A DNA stretch of 64,000 nt from Streptomyces stelliscabiei (lineage in GTDB: Bacteria; Actinomycetota; Actinomycetes; Streptomycetales; Streptomycetaceae), in the NCBI RefSeq assembly GCF_014873495.1, contig NZ_JADBGF010000001.1, positions 9,734,001-9,798,000 of the forward strand, in the 5' to 3' direction. Position 1 is the first letter of the stretch; every line of letters begins with the position of its first letter. Positions 1 through 10,258 of the stretch are shown here, one piece after another. Below the pieces are notes generated by a model. That model saw only the letters and a list, made by a program, of their open reading frames with translations. It had not been told where the DNA came from and did not search any database. Made by a program: the position numbers and the translations under genes.

Positions 1-115
1 CGGCGGTGGTCGCGGCGATCGAATAGGCGGGCGCGCTGCCCGCCACCGCCATGACCACCGTGTCGAACGTGCCGAGGACATTGGCCTGCAGCCCTCTGCC
101 CCTGTTGTTGCTCAT
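1..115 (-). CDS. APC-family amino-acid permease (N-terminal fragment, cut by window edge)
   Basis: Only the first 38 codons are in the window. They read MSNNRGRGLQ followed by a stretch containing LGTFDTVVMAVAGSAPAYS, which is the characteristic start of transmembrane helix 1 in actinobacterial amino acid-polyamine-organocation permeases, where the G-S-A-P segment contributes to substrate binding. The ATG at 115 has an AAGG-type ribosome site about 11 bases upstream. It is transcribed divergently from the MFS gene at 333. The substrate cannot be told from this fragment. Confidence 0.75.
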   Translation of the reverse strand, partial: MSNNRGRGLQANVLGTFDTVVMAVAGSAPAYSIAATTA

Positions 116-332
116 CGATGCGCTGCCTTCGTGAGGGCACGACGGACGGGCGCCTGGGCCGCCGGCGTGGAGGACTCGGGGGATGATGCTGCCTCGGGCC
201 CGGAGGGGGAGGTCTTCGGGCCCGGGGCGGGAACGGGGGAGCGCATCGTGCACCGGCAAGTCGGCGAGCGAATGATCACACCGTGTGTGCGAGTGATGAT
301 ATCCGCGCTGTTTGAGGGTTCAAGATTGACTG

Positions 333-1619
333 GTGGGTAATCTTCCGAGTTGGCGAAAATTTACATCGCACCGGCGATCGGCCCGTGCGAGCGGCCACGA
401 CGGCCAGGTTCCGCTCCGGCGAAACCAGGGCTTCCGGCTGCTGTGGATCGGTCAGCTGCTGTCCGACACGGGCTCGCAGATCAGCGCGATCGGCTATCCG
501 CTGCTCATCCTGGCCCTGACCCACTCGGCGGTGCTCGCCGGGCTGGTCGGCACGGTACGGGCCGTCGCCCTGCTGTGCCTGCAACTCCCCGCGGGAGCGC
601 TGGCGGACCGTTTCGACCGGCGGCTGACGATGATCGTCTGCGACGCCGCACGCGCCGTCCTGCTCGCTCTGCTCGGCGTCCTGGTCGTGCTGGATCTCGC
701 GTCCTGGCCGGTGATCCTCGCCGTGAGCCTGATCGAGGGGGCCGCCGGTGCCCTCTTCAACCCCTCGGCCGCCGCCGCGCTGCCGGCCGTCGTGCCGGAC
801 CGGCAGCTCGAACAGGCCTGGGCCGCCACCGAGGGCCGGACCTACGGGGCCGGCCTCGCGGGCCCGGCGCTCGGCGGCCTGCTGTTCGGGGTGGGCCGGG
901 CCGTCCCGTTCCTGGCCGACGCCCTCTCCTTCGCGGTCTCGTGCGGCATGGTGAGCCGGATCCGCGGGCGGTTCCGGCCGGAGAACGCGGCCGGGCGGAC
1001 GACGTTGTGGCGTGAGGTGCTGGACGGTCTGCGACTCGTCTGGCAGGTGCCCGTTCTGCGGGCGGCGCTGATCCAGACCCCCTTGGTGAACTTGGCCTTC
1101 AGCGGCGTGATCTTCGCTCTCACCCTCACACTGCGACAAGGCGGTGTCTCCACCGCGGTGATCGGTCTGGTGCAGGCCGCCATCGCGGCCGGCGGACTCC
1201 TCGGCGCCGTCGTCGCTCCCCGGCTGCAAGGACGCGTGCGGCTGGCGACGCTGGCCACCACCATCACCCTGGCCGGGGCCGGGCTGTTCGGCACCGCGGC
1301 CCTGCTCCTGCCGTCACCGCTGGTGGCGGCGCCGGTCGCACTGGCGCTGCTGCTCGCGCCGGCCGCGAACGGCGCGCTGGTCGCCGTGGTGCTGCGCAGC
1401 GCGCCGGAGCACATGCGCGGCCGGGTCATCAGCACCGTGGTGACGGCGGCGACCGCCCTGGCGGCCCTGGCGCCGCTGAGCGCCGGCCTGATCGTCCAAC
1501 ACGCCTCCGGGGCCTGGGCGGTGGGCGCCTTCGCCGCCACGACCGCCGTAGCGGCCGTCCTGTGCCTGATCCTGCCGGGTTTCCGGCACGCGGAGTCCGC
1601 GGCGACCGCACCGGGCTGA
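333..1619 (+). CDS. MFS transporter (EntS/MFS_3-like drug or siderophore exporter)
   Basis: A 428-residue integral membrane protein that should export small molecules by proton antiport. The body starts at FRLLWIGQLLSDTGSQIS (about residue 33), the usual helix-1 signature of the MFS_3 group, and the loop motif LADRFDRRLTM after helix 2 is the MFS A-motif. About twelve hydrophobic segments follow, with a variant loop motif MRGRVIS in the second half. The start is uncertain: the GTG at 333 lacks a good ribosome site, and family members usually begin close to residue 28, where no start codon exists, so the short basic N-terminus may be genuine. The neighbour on the left is a divergent amino-acid permease. 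No substrate can be assigned. Confidence 0.85.
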   Translation: MGNLPSWRKFTSHRRSARASGHDGQVPLRRNQGFRLLWIGQLLSDTGSQISAIGYPLLILALTHSAVLAGLVGTVRAVALLCLQLPAGALADRFDRRLTMIVCDAARAVLLALLGVLVVLDLASWPVILAVSLIEGAAGALFNPSAAAALPAVVPDRQLEQAWAATEGRTYGAGLAGPALGGLLFGVGRAVPFLADALSFAVSCGMVSRIRGRFRPENAAGRTTLWREVLDGLRLVWQVPVLRAALIQTPLVNLAFSGVIFALTLTLRQGGVSTAVIGLVQAAIAAGGLLGAVVAPRLQGRVRLATLATTITLAGAGLFGTAALLLPSPLVAAPVALALLLAPAANGALVAVVLRSAPEHMRGRVISTVVTAATALAALAPLSAGLIVQHASGAWAVGAFAATTAVAAVLCLILPGFRHAESAATAPG

Positions 1620-1764
1620 GGACGTGCGAGCGGACCGGGCCGCGTACGTGCGAGCGGACGGCACGGCACGGCACGGTGAGGTGCGGTGCCGTGCTGGGCG
1701 CACGTCGCGCCCGGTGGGGACGCCGGCGCGACGCGCGGGGCGGGGCGCGACGGGGCGGTGGATC

Positions 1765-2553
1765 TCAGGCCGTGTCCGGGAGTGTCACCGGCCCCGGCTG
1801 CGGCCGCTTCGCCGAGCGCCCGTCGCCCGACGAACGCCCGCGCAGCCGCCGCCACAGCCACGGCCCGAGGAAGTCCACGGCCCAGCGCACCTCGACACCG
1901 ACGGCCCGCAGCGCGGGGACCGGCGGCCGGGCAGGCAGCGGCTCGGCCCATCCGTCGTGACCGGGCAGACCGAGGGTGTGGGCCATGCCGGAGGCGATCC
2001 GCGCGTGGCCCAGCGGGCTCGCGTGCAGCCGGTCGTCGGCCCACAGGCGCGGATCGGTGGTGACCGGGTGGGCGAAGACGTCCAGGACGAGGACGCCGTG
2101 ACGCTCCGCGGTGGCGCGCAGGCGGGCGTTGAGGTCGAGGATGCGGGGCAGCACCCGGCGGGCGAGCGGCGAGACCTTCCCCAGGTCCGGGAAGTTCACG
2201 GTGGCCACCTGGGCGCCCGACGCCGTGAGGCGGACGAACATCTCCTCGATGTCGGCGACGACCGACGCGGCGTCGAAGCCGGACCGCACCAGGTCGTTCA
2301 TACCGGCCATCACGGTCACGAGGTCGGGTTTCAACTCCAGTGCCGGCTCCAGCTGTTCGGCCCGGATCTGGGCCGCCGTCCTGCCGCGCACGGCGAGGTT
2401 GGCGTAGGACAGGCCCGGCCGCCGCTCCGCCAGGGCCTCGGCCAGCCGGTCGGCCCAGCCGCGGTGCCCGCCGGCCGGATCGGGGTCGCCGAGGCCCTCC
2501 GTCATGCTGTCGCCGATCGCCACGTAGCGCAGGTAGGGGTGAGGAGCCGTCAT
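1765..2553 (-). CDS. SGNH/GDSL-family hydrolase
   Basis: A 262-residue lipase/acylhydrolase of the SGNH fold. Block I is AIGDSMTEG with the nucleophile at Ser16; block II Gly lies in NLAVRGRT; block III Asn is in GMNDLV; block V is the Asp/His of DDRLHASPLGH. No signal peptide is visible, so it is probably cytoplasmic, acting on esters or acyl groups of unknown identity. The C-terminal 50 residues are basic and Pro-rich. The ATG at 2553 lies only 11 bases after the stop of the MreB-like gene, so it is the last gene of a four-gene minus-strand operon. Confidence 0.88.
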   Translation of the reverse strand: MTAPHPYLRYVAIGDSMTEGLGDPDPAGGHRGWADRLAEALAERRPGLSYANLAVRGRTAAQIRAEQLEPALELKPDLVTVMAGMNDLVRSGFDAASVVADIEEMFVRLTASGAQVATVNFPDLGKVSPLARRVLPRILDLNARLRATAERHGVLVLDVFAHPVTTDPRLWADDRLHASPLGHARIASGMAHTLGLPGHDGWAEPLPARPPVPALRAVGVEVRWAVDFLGPWLWRRLRGRSSGDGRSAKRPQPGPVTLPDTA

Positions 2554-2564
2554 GGCGAGCCACC

Positions 2565-3368
2565 CTACCCAGGCACCTCGGCCCGGGTGCTGGGGTGGTC
2601 GTGGGCGGAGCGCAGGAGGGCGGCGGCGCCGCGGACGGCCGCGGTGTGCGGACCGACGACGGTCCGCACCGGAACACGCAGCCGTTCGGCGAGTCCGGGG
2701 CCGACGTGCGGGCGCAGGGCTCCGCCGCCGGCCAGCAGGACGCCCCGTCGCAGCGCGTCGTGGGTCCGGGACGTGTGGTCCTGATCCAGCATCGCCGCCG
2801 TCATGGCGGCGATCGCGTCGGTGATCCGGGCCGCCGGGGTGCGCCGGCCCGCGTCGCCGGTGCCCAGGACGGTGCGGCGGGCGTCGGTCACGGCGCCGTC
2901 GTCGAGAAGGACGACGTCGGTGACATGGGCCCCTATGTCGGCCACGAGCAGGGGCCGGGTCAGGTCGGCGGCCGCGGCGACGGCCACGGCGCGTGCGGCG
3001 GGAACGGTGAGGACGGTGTGCGGCCGCAGGATCTCGGCCGCGGCCCGGGCCTCGGCGCGGAAGGCGACACCCCCCAGCGCGGGTGTGGTCAGGATGAGCA
3101 GGGGGTGGGCCGTGCCGGGCAGCCGATGGCCGAGCAGACGGTCGAGCATCCGGGCGGTCGCGGCGGTGTCGACGATGGTGCCGCCCCTGACGGGGTGCAC
3201 GATGCCGTCGCCGAAGGCCGTCGTGGGCACGTCGAAGAGGGGTCCGCCGCCCGAACTCCAGGCACGCGTACGGGCGCTGCCCAGATCCAGGGCGATGCCG
3301 CGGCACTGCCGGCACCAGGGCCATGGCCGGTGCCGGAGGCCGCCGGAGCGGGGGCGGGCCGCGGTCAC
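2565..3368 (-). CDS. Short MreB/actin-like ATPase (rod shape-determining protein family)
   Basis: A 267-residue actin-fold protein, clearly shorter than a typical MreB of about 340 residues. The phosphate-1 loop is GIALDLGSARTR, phosphate-2 is VADIGAHVTDVVL, and the adenosine motif is GVLLAGGGALRP, so ATP binding is likely retained. The segment DVPTTAF also resembles MreB. The GTG start overlaps the stop of the upstream DksA-like gene (bases 3365-3368 read GTGA on the minus strand), which implies translational coupling. The sporulation MreB and Mbl genes of Streptomyces lie elsewhere and are longer; this looks like an extra, divergent paralogue. Whether it polymerises cannot be judged. Confidence 0.8.
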   Translation of the reverse strand: MTAARPRSGGLRHRPWPWCRQCRGIALDLGSARTRAWSSGGGPLFDVPTTAFGDGIVHPVRGGTIVDTAATARMLDRLLGHRLPGTAHPLLILTTPALGGVAFRAEARAAAEILRPHTVLTVPAARAVAVAAAADLTRPLLVADIGAHVTDVVLLDDGAVTDARRTVLGTGDAGRRTPAARITDAIAAMTAAMLDQDHTSRTHDALRRGVLLAGGGALRPHVGPGLAERLRVPVRTVVGPHTAAVRGAAALLRSAHDHPSTRAEVPG

Positions 3369-3745
3369 CGGCCGGCCTCCCTGAGGTGCTGGCAGCGACC
3401 GCAGTAGCGGGCCTGCGGCACGACCGTCAGACGCTCACGGTCGATGGGGCCGCGGCACAGATGGCAGGTGCCGTAGCGGCCCTGGTCCATGCGCTCCAGG
3501 GCCGCCTCCACGTCGGCGAGGACCATCCGGGCGGACGCGGCGAGCTGGACGCGGACCTCGGTCTGCGACGCGGCCCGGCGGTCGAGCAGTGCCTCGGTAC
3601 GGGGCACGGCGGGGGCCGTGAGCTGCTGGATCTGTTCGCGGCGGAACGCGCGCTGCTCGTTCAGGCCGTCGCGCAGCGCGGCGAGGTCCTCGGCCGACAG
3701 GGCCGTGCCGCGTGCGGGTATGCCGATGGTCTGCTGGTTCACCAC
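3365..3745 (-). CDS. DksA/TraR-type zinc-finger protein
   Basis: A 126-residue protein with an N-terminal helical region rich in Arg/Gln (residues 15-95) and a C-terminal zinc finger formed by CHLC and CGRC about 20 residues apart. This is the DksA/TraR finger, whose relatives bind the secondary channel of RNA polymerase; the acidic coiled-coil tip of true DksA is not obvious. It is the second gene of the minus-strand operon and its stop codon overlaps the GTG of the MreB-like gene. A paralogue lies 48 bases upstream. Role in transcription control is inferred from family only. Confidence 0.88.
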   Translation of the reverse strand: MVNQQTIGIPARGTALSAEDLAALRDGLNEQRAFRREQIQQLTAPAVPRTEALLDRRAASQTEVRVQLAASARMVLADVEAALERMDQGRYGTCHLCRGPIDRERLTVVPQARYCGRCQHLREAGR

Positions 3746-3793
3746 TTCACCCCTCGGGCGGTCAGGGAGACGAGAAGGTCCGGCCGGCGGTCG

Positions 3794-4132
3794 TCAGACC
3801 GCGTCGCGCTGGCAGGGAACGCACCACCCCGTGTAGGGCAGGATCTCCAGCCGCTCGACCGGGATGGGCTTGGAACAGCCCTGGCACGTGCCATAGGTGC
3901 CGTCCTGGACACGGGAGAGGGCCGCGTCGATCTCCTTGAGGACCCGCTGGATGGTGTCCCGCTGCGCCGACATCAGCTGTTCCTCCGCCGTGTGTCCGGC
4001 CTCGGCGAGGGCCCGCAGCTGCGTCAGGCGGGTGTCGCGTTCGTGCGCGAGGCGCTGCCGGGCCTCGTGTGCGGGCAGCCCTCCGGGCCGGGACGCGGTC
4101 CGTATGTCGGTCCGGGGCGTATCGAGTGACAT
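3794..4132 (-). CDS. DksA/TraR-type zinc-finger protein (paralogue)
   Basis: A 112-residue protein starting MSLDTPRTD, with the finger CQGC and CVPC at the C-terminus. The ATG at 4132 is preferred over an upstream in-frame ATG at 4213 because an AGGAA ribosome site sits seven bases before it. Together with the next gene it forms a tandem pair of about 35-40 percent similar proteins (judged by eye from DxGxYGTC and the spacing of cysteines). It is the first gene of the operon that continues into the MreB-like ATPase and SGNH hydrolase. It probably acts on RNA polymerase. Confidence 0.88.
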   Translation of the reverse strand: MSLDTPRTDIRTASRPGGLPAHEARQRLAHERDTRLTQLRALAEAGHTAEEQLMSAQRDTIQRVLKEIDAALSRVQDGTYGTCQGCSKPIPVERLEILPYTGWCVPCQRDAV

Positions 4133-4424
4133 CGCGGTTCCTGTCTTCCGCACGGTGGATGGGGGCATGACCCCACCGTGGCCGATGCGCCGCGCGAAAC
4201 CCATCGGGCGCAATACCCATTCGCCGCCGCGGGGGGTCTACGGTGAAGTGGGCCGACCGGGAGCGGAAATGGGCATCGGAGCCCATCGACGCGGCCCCCC
4301 GGGTGCGGGCAGGCTGGCACGAGCCCGGCCCGCGGCGGCGGGACGCGGCACCTGGACCGGGTCGCGCGGCGGCCGTGGAGGAGACACAGGCCGTGTCACG
4401 GGCAGGAAGGAGGGCTTCGTCGCC
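4133..4424. promoter_or_regulatory. Divergent promoter region with ACCCAT repeats and an inverted repeat
   Basis: This 292-base gap separates the minus-strand DksA operon from the plus-strand sensor kinase. It holds an inverted repeat ATGGGC-N6-GCCCAT at 4269-4286 and two direct copies of ACCCAT at about 4199-4223, whose reverse complement matches the ATGGGC half. These are candidate binding sites for the response regulator encoded at 5375. Assignment is by position only. Confidence 0.4.
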
Positions 4425-5378
4425 GTGTCCCTGTTCTGGCGGATCTTCGCCCTCAACGCCGTGGTGCTGGGGACCGCGACCGCGCTGCTGCTCTGGGCTC
4501 CCGTGACCGTGTCGGTTCCGGTGGTGCTGACCGAGGCGATCATCCTCGTGGCCGGCCTGGTCGTCATGCTGATCGCCAACGCCGCCCTGCTACGGATCGG
4601 TCTCGCTCCCCTGGAGCGGCTGACGAGACTCATGACGACGGTCGACCTGCTGCGGCCCGGGCAACGGCTGCCGGAGCACGGCAGGGGCGAGACCGCCGAG
4701 CTGATCAGCACCTTCAACGCCATGCTGGACAGGCTCGAACACGAGCGGGCGTCGAGCAGCGCCCGCGCGCTGCTCGCGCAGGAGGACGAGCGGCGCCGTA
4801 TCGCCCAGGAACTGCACGACGAGGTGGGCCAGAGCATGACCGCGGTCCTGCTGGGGCTCAAGCGCGCGGCGGACGACGCGGAGGAGCCGCTGCGCGGCGA
4901 GCTGCACCAGGCACAGGAGATCACCCGTGAGAGCCTGGACGAGGTCCGCCGCCTGGTGCGCCGGCTGCGACCGGGCGTCCTGGACGATCTCGGTCTGGTC
5001 AGTGCCCTCACCTCGCTGACCACCGAGTTCGCCACCCACACCGGGCTGCGCGTCGTCCGTCGCTTCGACGCCGGTCTGCCCGCACTCGACCAGGAGACCG
5101 AACTGGTGCTGTACCGGGTCGCTCAGGAGGCCCTGACCAACGCGGCCCGCCACGCCGAGGCCGGGCGCGTCGAGGTGAGTCTGGGCCCGGCCGACGGCGC
5201 GGTCGTGCTGGCCGTCGAGGACGACGGCCGGGGGACAGGGGTGGCCCGGGAGGGCGCGGGGATCCGCGGGATGCGCGAGCGGGCCCTGCTCATCGGGGCC
5301 AGGCTCGACGTCACCTCCCGTCCGAGGGCCGGTACGCACGTCCGGCTGACCGTACCCGTCCCCAGGAAGCAGCCATGA
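4425..5378 (+). CDS. NarL-partner sensor histidine kinase (HisKA_3)
   Basis: A 317-residue membrane sensor. Two hydrophobic segments at about residues 3-25 and 30-55 anchor it with almost no periplasmic loop, followed by a HAMP-like region (LAPLERLTRLM), the dimerisation box RRRIAQELHDEVGQS with phospho-acceptor His131, and a HATPase_c domain with N-box EALTNAARHA and G-box DDGRGTG. The tiny extracytoplasmic loop suggests it senses membrane or intracellular signals. The GTG at 4425 follows AAGGAGG by 11 bases. The stop overlaps the next start (ATGA), so kinase and regulator are translationally coupled. Confidence 0.9.
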   Translation: MSLFWRIFALNAVVLGTATALLLWAPVTVSVPVVLTEAIILVAGLVVMLIANAALLRIGLAPLERLTRLMTTVDLLRPGQRLPEHGRGETAELISTFNAMLDRLEHERASSSARALLAQEDERRRIAQELHDEVGQSMTAVLLGLKRAADDAEEPLRGELHQAQEITRESLDEVRRLVRRLRPGVLDDLGLVSALTSLTTEFATHTGLRVVRRFDAGLPALDQETELVLYRVAQEALTNAARHAEAGRVEVSLGPADGAVVLAVEDDGRGTGVAREGAGIRGMRERALLIGARLDVTSRPRAGTHVRLTVPVPRKQP

Positions 5379-6040
5379 CCCCCACCGAGCCGACCGTGAT
5401 CCGTATCCTCCTCGCCGACGACCACGCGCTGGTGCGACGTGGTGTGCGGCTCATCCTCGACGGCGAACCGGACCTCCGGGTCGTCGCCGAGGCCGGGGAC
5501 GGCGCGGAGGCCATCACCGAGGCCCGTACCCACGAGGTCGATCTGGCGGTGCTGGACATCGCCATGCCCCGGATGACGGGTCTGCAGGCCGCCCGGGAAC
5601 TGATCGCGCTGAAGCCGGACCTGCGGGTGCTGATGCTGACCATGCACGACAACGAGCAGTACTTCTTCCAGGCCCTGAAGGCGGGCGCCAGCGGATACGT
5701 CCTGAAGTCGGTCGCCGACCGCGACCTGGTCGCCGCCTGCCGGGCCGCCATGCGCGACGAGCCCTTCCTCTACCCGGGGGCGGTCACCGCGCTGGTCCGC
5801 AACTACCTCGACCGGGTCCGCCACGGCGAGGAACCACCCGACCAGGTCGTGACACCCCGGGAGGAGGAGGTCCTCAAGCTCGTCGCCGAGGGGCACTCCT
5901 CCAAGGAGATCGCCGAGATGCTCTTCATCAGCATCAAGACCGTCCACCGGCACCGGGCGAACCTGCTGCACAAGCTCGGCCTGCGCGACCGCCTGGAACT
6001 CACGCGCTACGCCATCCGCGCCGGCCTCATCGAACCCTGA
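5375..6040 (+). CDS. NarL/FixJ-family response regulator
   Basis: A 221-residue two-domain regulator. The receiver spans residues 8-125 with acidic pocket DD (15-16), phospho-acceptor Asp61 in VLDIAMPRM, Thr/Lys signatures in MLTMHD and VLKSVAD. The C-terminal LuxR-type helix-turn-helix occupies about residues 150-215 (TPREEEVLKLVAEGHSSKEIAEML). It is coupled to the kinase at 4425 through an ATGA overlap. The targets are unknown; the repeats in the divergent region upstream of the kinase are an obvious place to look. Confidence 0.93.
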   Translation: MTPTEPTVIRILLADDHALVRRGVRLILDGEPDLRVVAEAGDGAEAITEARTHEVDLAVLDIAMPRMTGLQAARELIALKPDLRVLMLTMHDNEQYFFQALKAGASGYVLKSVADRDLVAACRAAMRDEPFLYPGAVTALVRNYLDRVRHGEEPPDQVVTPREEEVLKLVAEGHSSKEIAEMLFISIKTVHRHRANLLHKLGLRDRLELTRYAIRAGLIEP

Positions 6041-6142
6041 CGCCGCCCGACACGCACCCGGCCGGAACTCCCGTACCGGGCAAGCGCGTTGGCACTGACG
6101 AGACACTTACTTCAGACACCGGGAACGTGGAGGGGACGGCAC

Positions 6143-6574
6143 ATGGCACGCGGCCTGCCCACCGTCCCCCGCGGGGGTGCCCCCGGCCTGGGCCCGGCGA
6201 CGGTGCTCGCCGTCCTGGTCGCCGTCCTCACCGCCCTGCTCCTGCCGCCTGTGTACGGCGGCGCGCCCCGCGTGCCCGACCGCGTGGCGTCGGCCGTCGA
6301 GGGCCGGGTCGTGTCGGCCTTCGAGGTCGCGCGGGCCGACAGCGGGGCACCGGCGGACGACGGGCACCGCGCCGTCCTGCTGCGAAGCCCGCGCGATGTC
6401 CCCGGCGAGAGGCCGGCGCCGCCGGTCACGGTCGCCGTCGCCGCGCACCGCGCGACCGTCGGCCCGCCGTGGCTCGTCCGCACGACCTCCCCGGCCGCGG
6501 CGACCCCGCCGGCCGCGCCCCCTCCGACAGGCCGCCACCAGGGGCGCGCACCACCTTCGGCACCAGGCACCTGA
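6143..6574 (+). CDS. Small membrane-anchored or secreted protein of unknown function
   Basis: A 143-residue reading frame beginning MARGLPTVPRGG with one hydrophobic segment (about residues 18-38, ATVLAVLVAVLTALLLPPVY) followed by an Ala/Pro/Arg-rich low-complexity tail. GGAGGGG lies about nine bases before the ATG at 6143, which supports translation. No family is recognised. It sits 64 bases upstream of secDF and may share its transcript. The tail has little predicted structure, so it may be a linker-like extracytoplasmic region. Moderate doubt remains that it is a real gene. Confidence 0.5.
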   Translation: MARGLPTVPRGGAPGLGPATVLAVLVAVLTALLLPPVYGGAPRVPDRVASAVEGRVVSAFEVARADSGAPADDGHRAVLLRSPRDVPGERPAPPVTVAVAAHRATVGPPWLVRTTSPAAATPPAAPPPTGRHQGRAPPSAPGT

Positions 6575-6638
6575 GCGTCCCTTTCTTTCCGTCGACCGCG
6601 GTCATGCCTGGCCGCGGTGTGCCTGCCGGAGGCCTCCG

Positions 6639-8897
<2,259 letters not shown>

Positions 8898-8987
8898 CAC
8901 GATGGGCGCGCGGTCGACGACCTGTCGGCCGCCGTCGGGCACGCGCTCACGCCGGGGGCGAGCGTGGCGGAGTTCCGGAGGGAGGGG

Positions 8988-9022
8988 ACGCAGGCCCCCA
9001 GGGGTGAGCCGGGGGCCTGCGT
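8988..9022. terminator. Strong hairpin between convergent secDF and xylanase genes
   Basis: Perfect 12-bp stem (arm ACGCAGGCCCCC at 8988-8999 and its complement at 9011-9022) with an 11-base loop. Lies between the ends of two convergent genes, so it can stop transcription from both sides. Confidence 0.85.
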
Positions 9023-9059
9023 CGGCTTCAGCGGGTCGTGGTGTGCGACCCGGGTGCGA

Positions 9060-10166
9060 TCAGTGGCCCACGGACCGGGGCGATGGTGTCTTGTCCCCCT
9101 TCGTCGCGAGCGAGCCGCCCATCGTGGTGAGCGCAGCCTGGTAGGCCGCCTTCTTGTTGCCGTTGCGGTCGAACAGCAAGGGGTTCTCCCCGCTGCGCCA
9201 GGAGTCGCTGTCGCGGATGCCCCACACGGTGATGCCGGTGCAGCGCGCCACGTTCATACACGCCCGGACCGTGTTCGCGTACGCGGACCCCGGAGCCTGC
9301 GCGATGTCCAGCTCGGTGATCTGCACGTCCACACCGAGCGCGGCGAAGCTCGACAGCGTGGTCTGGAAGCTGCCGGGGGGACCGCCCGCGCCGAAGTGTG
9401 CCTGGAGGCCGACGCAGTCGATGGGCACACCCCGTGACTTGAAGTCGCGGACCATGCGGTAGACGCCCTGGGTCTTGGCGGCGTTCCAGTCCTCGATGTT
9501 GTAGTCGTTGTAGCAGAGCTTGGCCGCCGGATCGGCCGTGCGGGCGGTGCGGAACGCCTGCTCGATGAAGCCGGTGCCCAGCACGTCCCGGAAGACCGAG
9601 CTGCGCATCTGGCCGCTGTTGCCGTCGGCGAAGGCCTCGTTGACCACGTCCCAGGAGTGGATCCTGCCCTTGTAGTGGTTCATCACCGTGGTGATGTGGT
9701 TGTTCATCACGCCGCGCAGGGTGTTCGCGTCCCGGATGGAGCTGACCCAGCCGGGGAGCTGCTGGTGCCACACCAGCGTGTGGCCGCGCACACGCTGGCC
9801 CCGGGAGGCCGCGCGGTTCATGATCTGGTCGCCGCTGCCGAAGGTGAACTGGCCACGGTTCCGCTCGGTCGAATCCCATTTCATCTCGTTCTCGGCCGTG
9901 ACCGAGTTGAACTCGCGGTCCAGGATGCCGGTGTACTGGCCGTCACCGAGCCGTCCGGCGGCGACGGCGGTTCCGAAGTACCGCCCGGACTGGGCGGCCT
10001 GGGCGCCCAGGGTGGAGGCCTTGACCGCCTTCGGCGCCGCGTCGGTGGCGGCGCCCGGTACCGTCTCCGGCGCACCGGTGGCGATGCCGGGTGTGACCAG
10101 GGCCATGACGGCTGCCAGGCCCAGTACCGACGCCTGGCGTCGGCCGAGCCGTTTCATCGGGTTCAT
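9060..10166 (-). CDS. Secreted GH10 endo-1,4-beta-xylanase without carbohydrate-binding module
   Basis: A 368-residue secreted enzyme that cleaves the xylan backbone. A signal peptide covers about residues 1-32 (with RRQ before the hydrophobic core and cleavage near GIATGAP). The GH10 barrel shows GHTLVWH, the acid/base Glu177 in WDVVNEAF, and the nucleophile Glu285 in ITELDI. It ends right after the barrel, with no ricin-type or CBM2 domain as seen in many streptomycete xylanases. GAGGAG lies five bases before the ATG at 10166. The GH43 gene 92 bases upstream on the same strand probably shares the promoter, giving a two-gene xylan operon. Confidence 0.95.
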   Translation of the reverse strand: MNPMKRLGRRQASVLGLAAVMALVTPGIATGAPETVPGAATDAAPKAVKASTLGAQAAQSGRYFGTAVAAGRLGDGQYTGILDREFNSVTAENEMKWDSTERNRGQFTFGSGDQIMNRAASRGQRVRGHTLVWHQQLPGWVSSIRDANTLRGVMNNHITTVMNHYKGRIHSWDVVNEAFADGNSGQMRSSVFRDVLGTGFIEQAFRTARTADPAAKLCYNDYNIEDWNAAKTQGVYRMVRDFKSRGVPIDCVGLQAHFGAGGPPGSFQTTLSSFAALGVDVQITELDIAQAPGSAYANTVRACMNVARCTGITVWGIRDSDSWRSGENPLLFDRNGNKKAAYQAALTTMGGSLATKGDKTPSPRSVGH

Positions 10167-10258
10167 CGTTCTCCTCGTACGGTCGGGTGCGAGTGATGGT
10201 GTGCTCGTGATGCGGGTGCGGAGGCTTCAGGGAGTGCAGGCTTCAGGAGGTGGAGGCT

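Noticed and set aside
277..287. Short palindrome CACAC-C-GTGTG upstream of the MFS gene
   Set aside because: Only five-base arms and no conserved flanks; too weak to call an operator.
276..2677. Long open frames antisense to the MFS gene
   Set aside because: In DNA of this GC content the antisense and shifted frames stay open by chance. They are Arg/Gly/Pro/Gln-rich with no domain motif, while the MFS frame has family signatures.
2554..3324. Open frame continuing upstream of the SGNH hydrolase through the MreB-like gene
   Set aside because: The extension is Arg/Pro-rich antisense-frame noise; the ATG at 2553 lies just after the MreB-like stop and begins the GDSM motif at the right distance.
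9028..9879. 283-residue frame overlapping the xylanase gene on the same strand
   Set aside because: It is a shifted frame of the GH10 gene, whose own frame has both catalytic Glu motifs.
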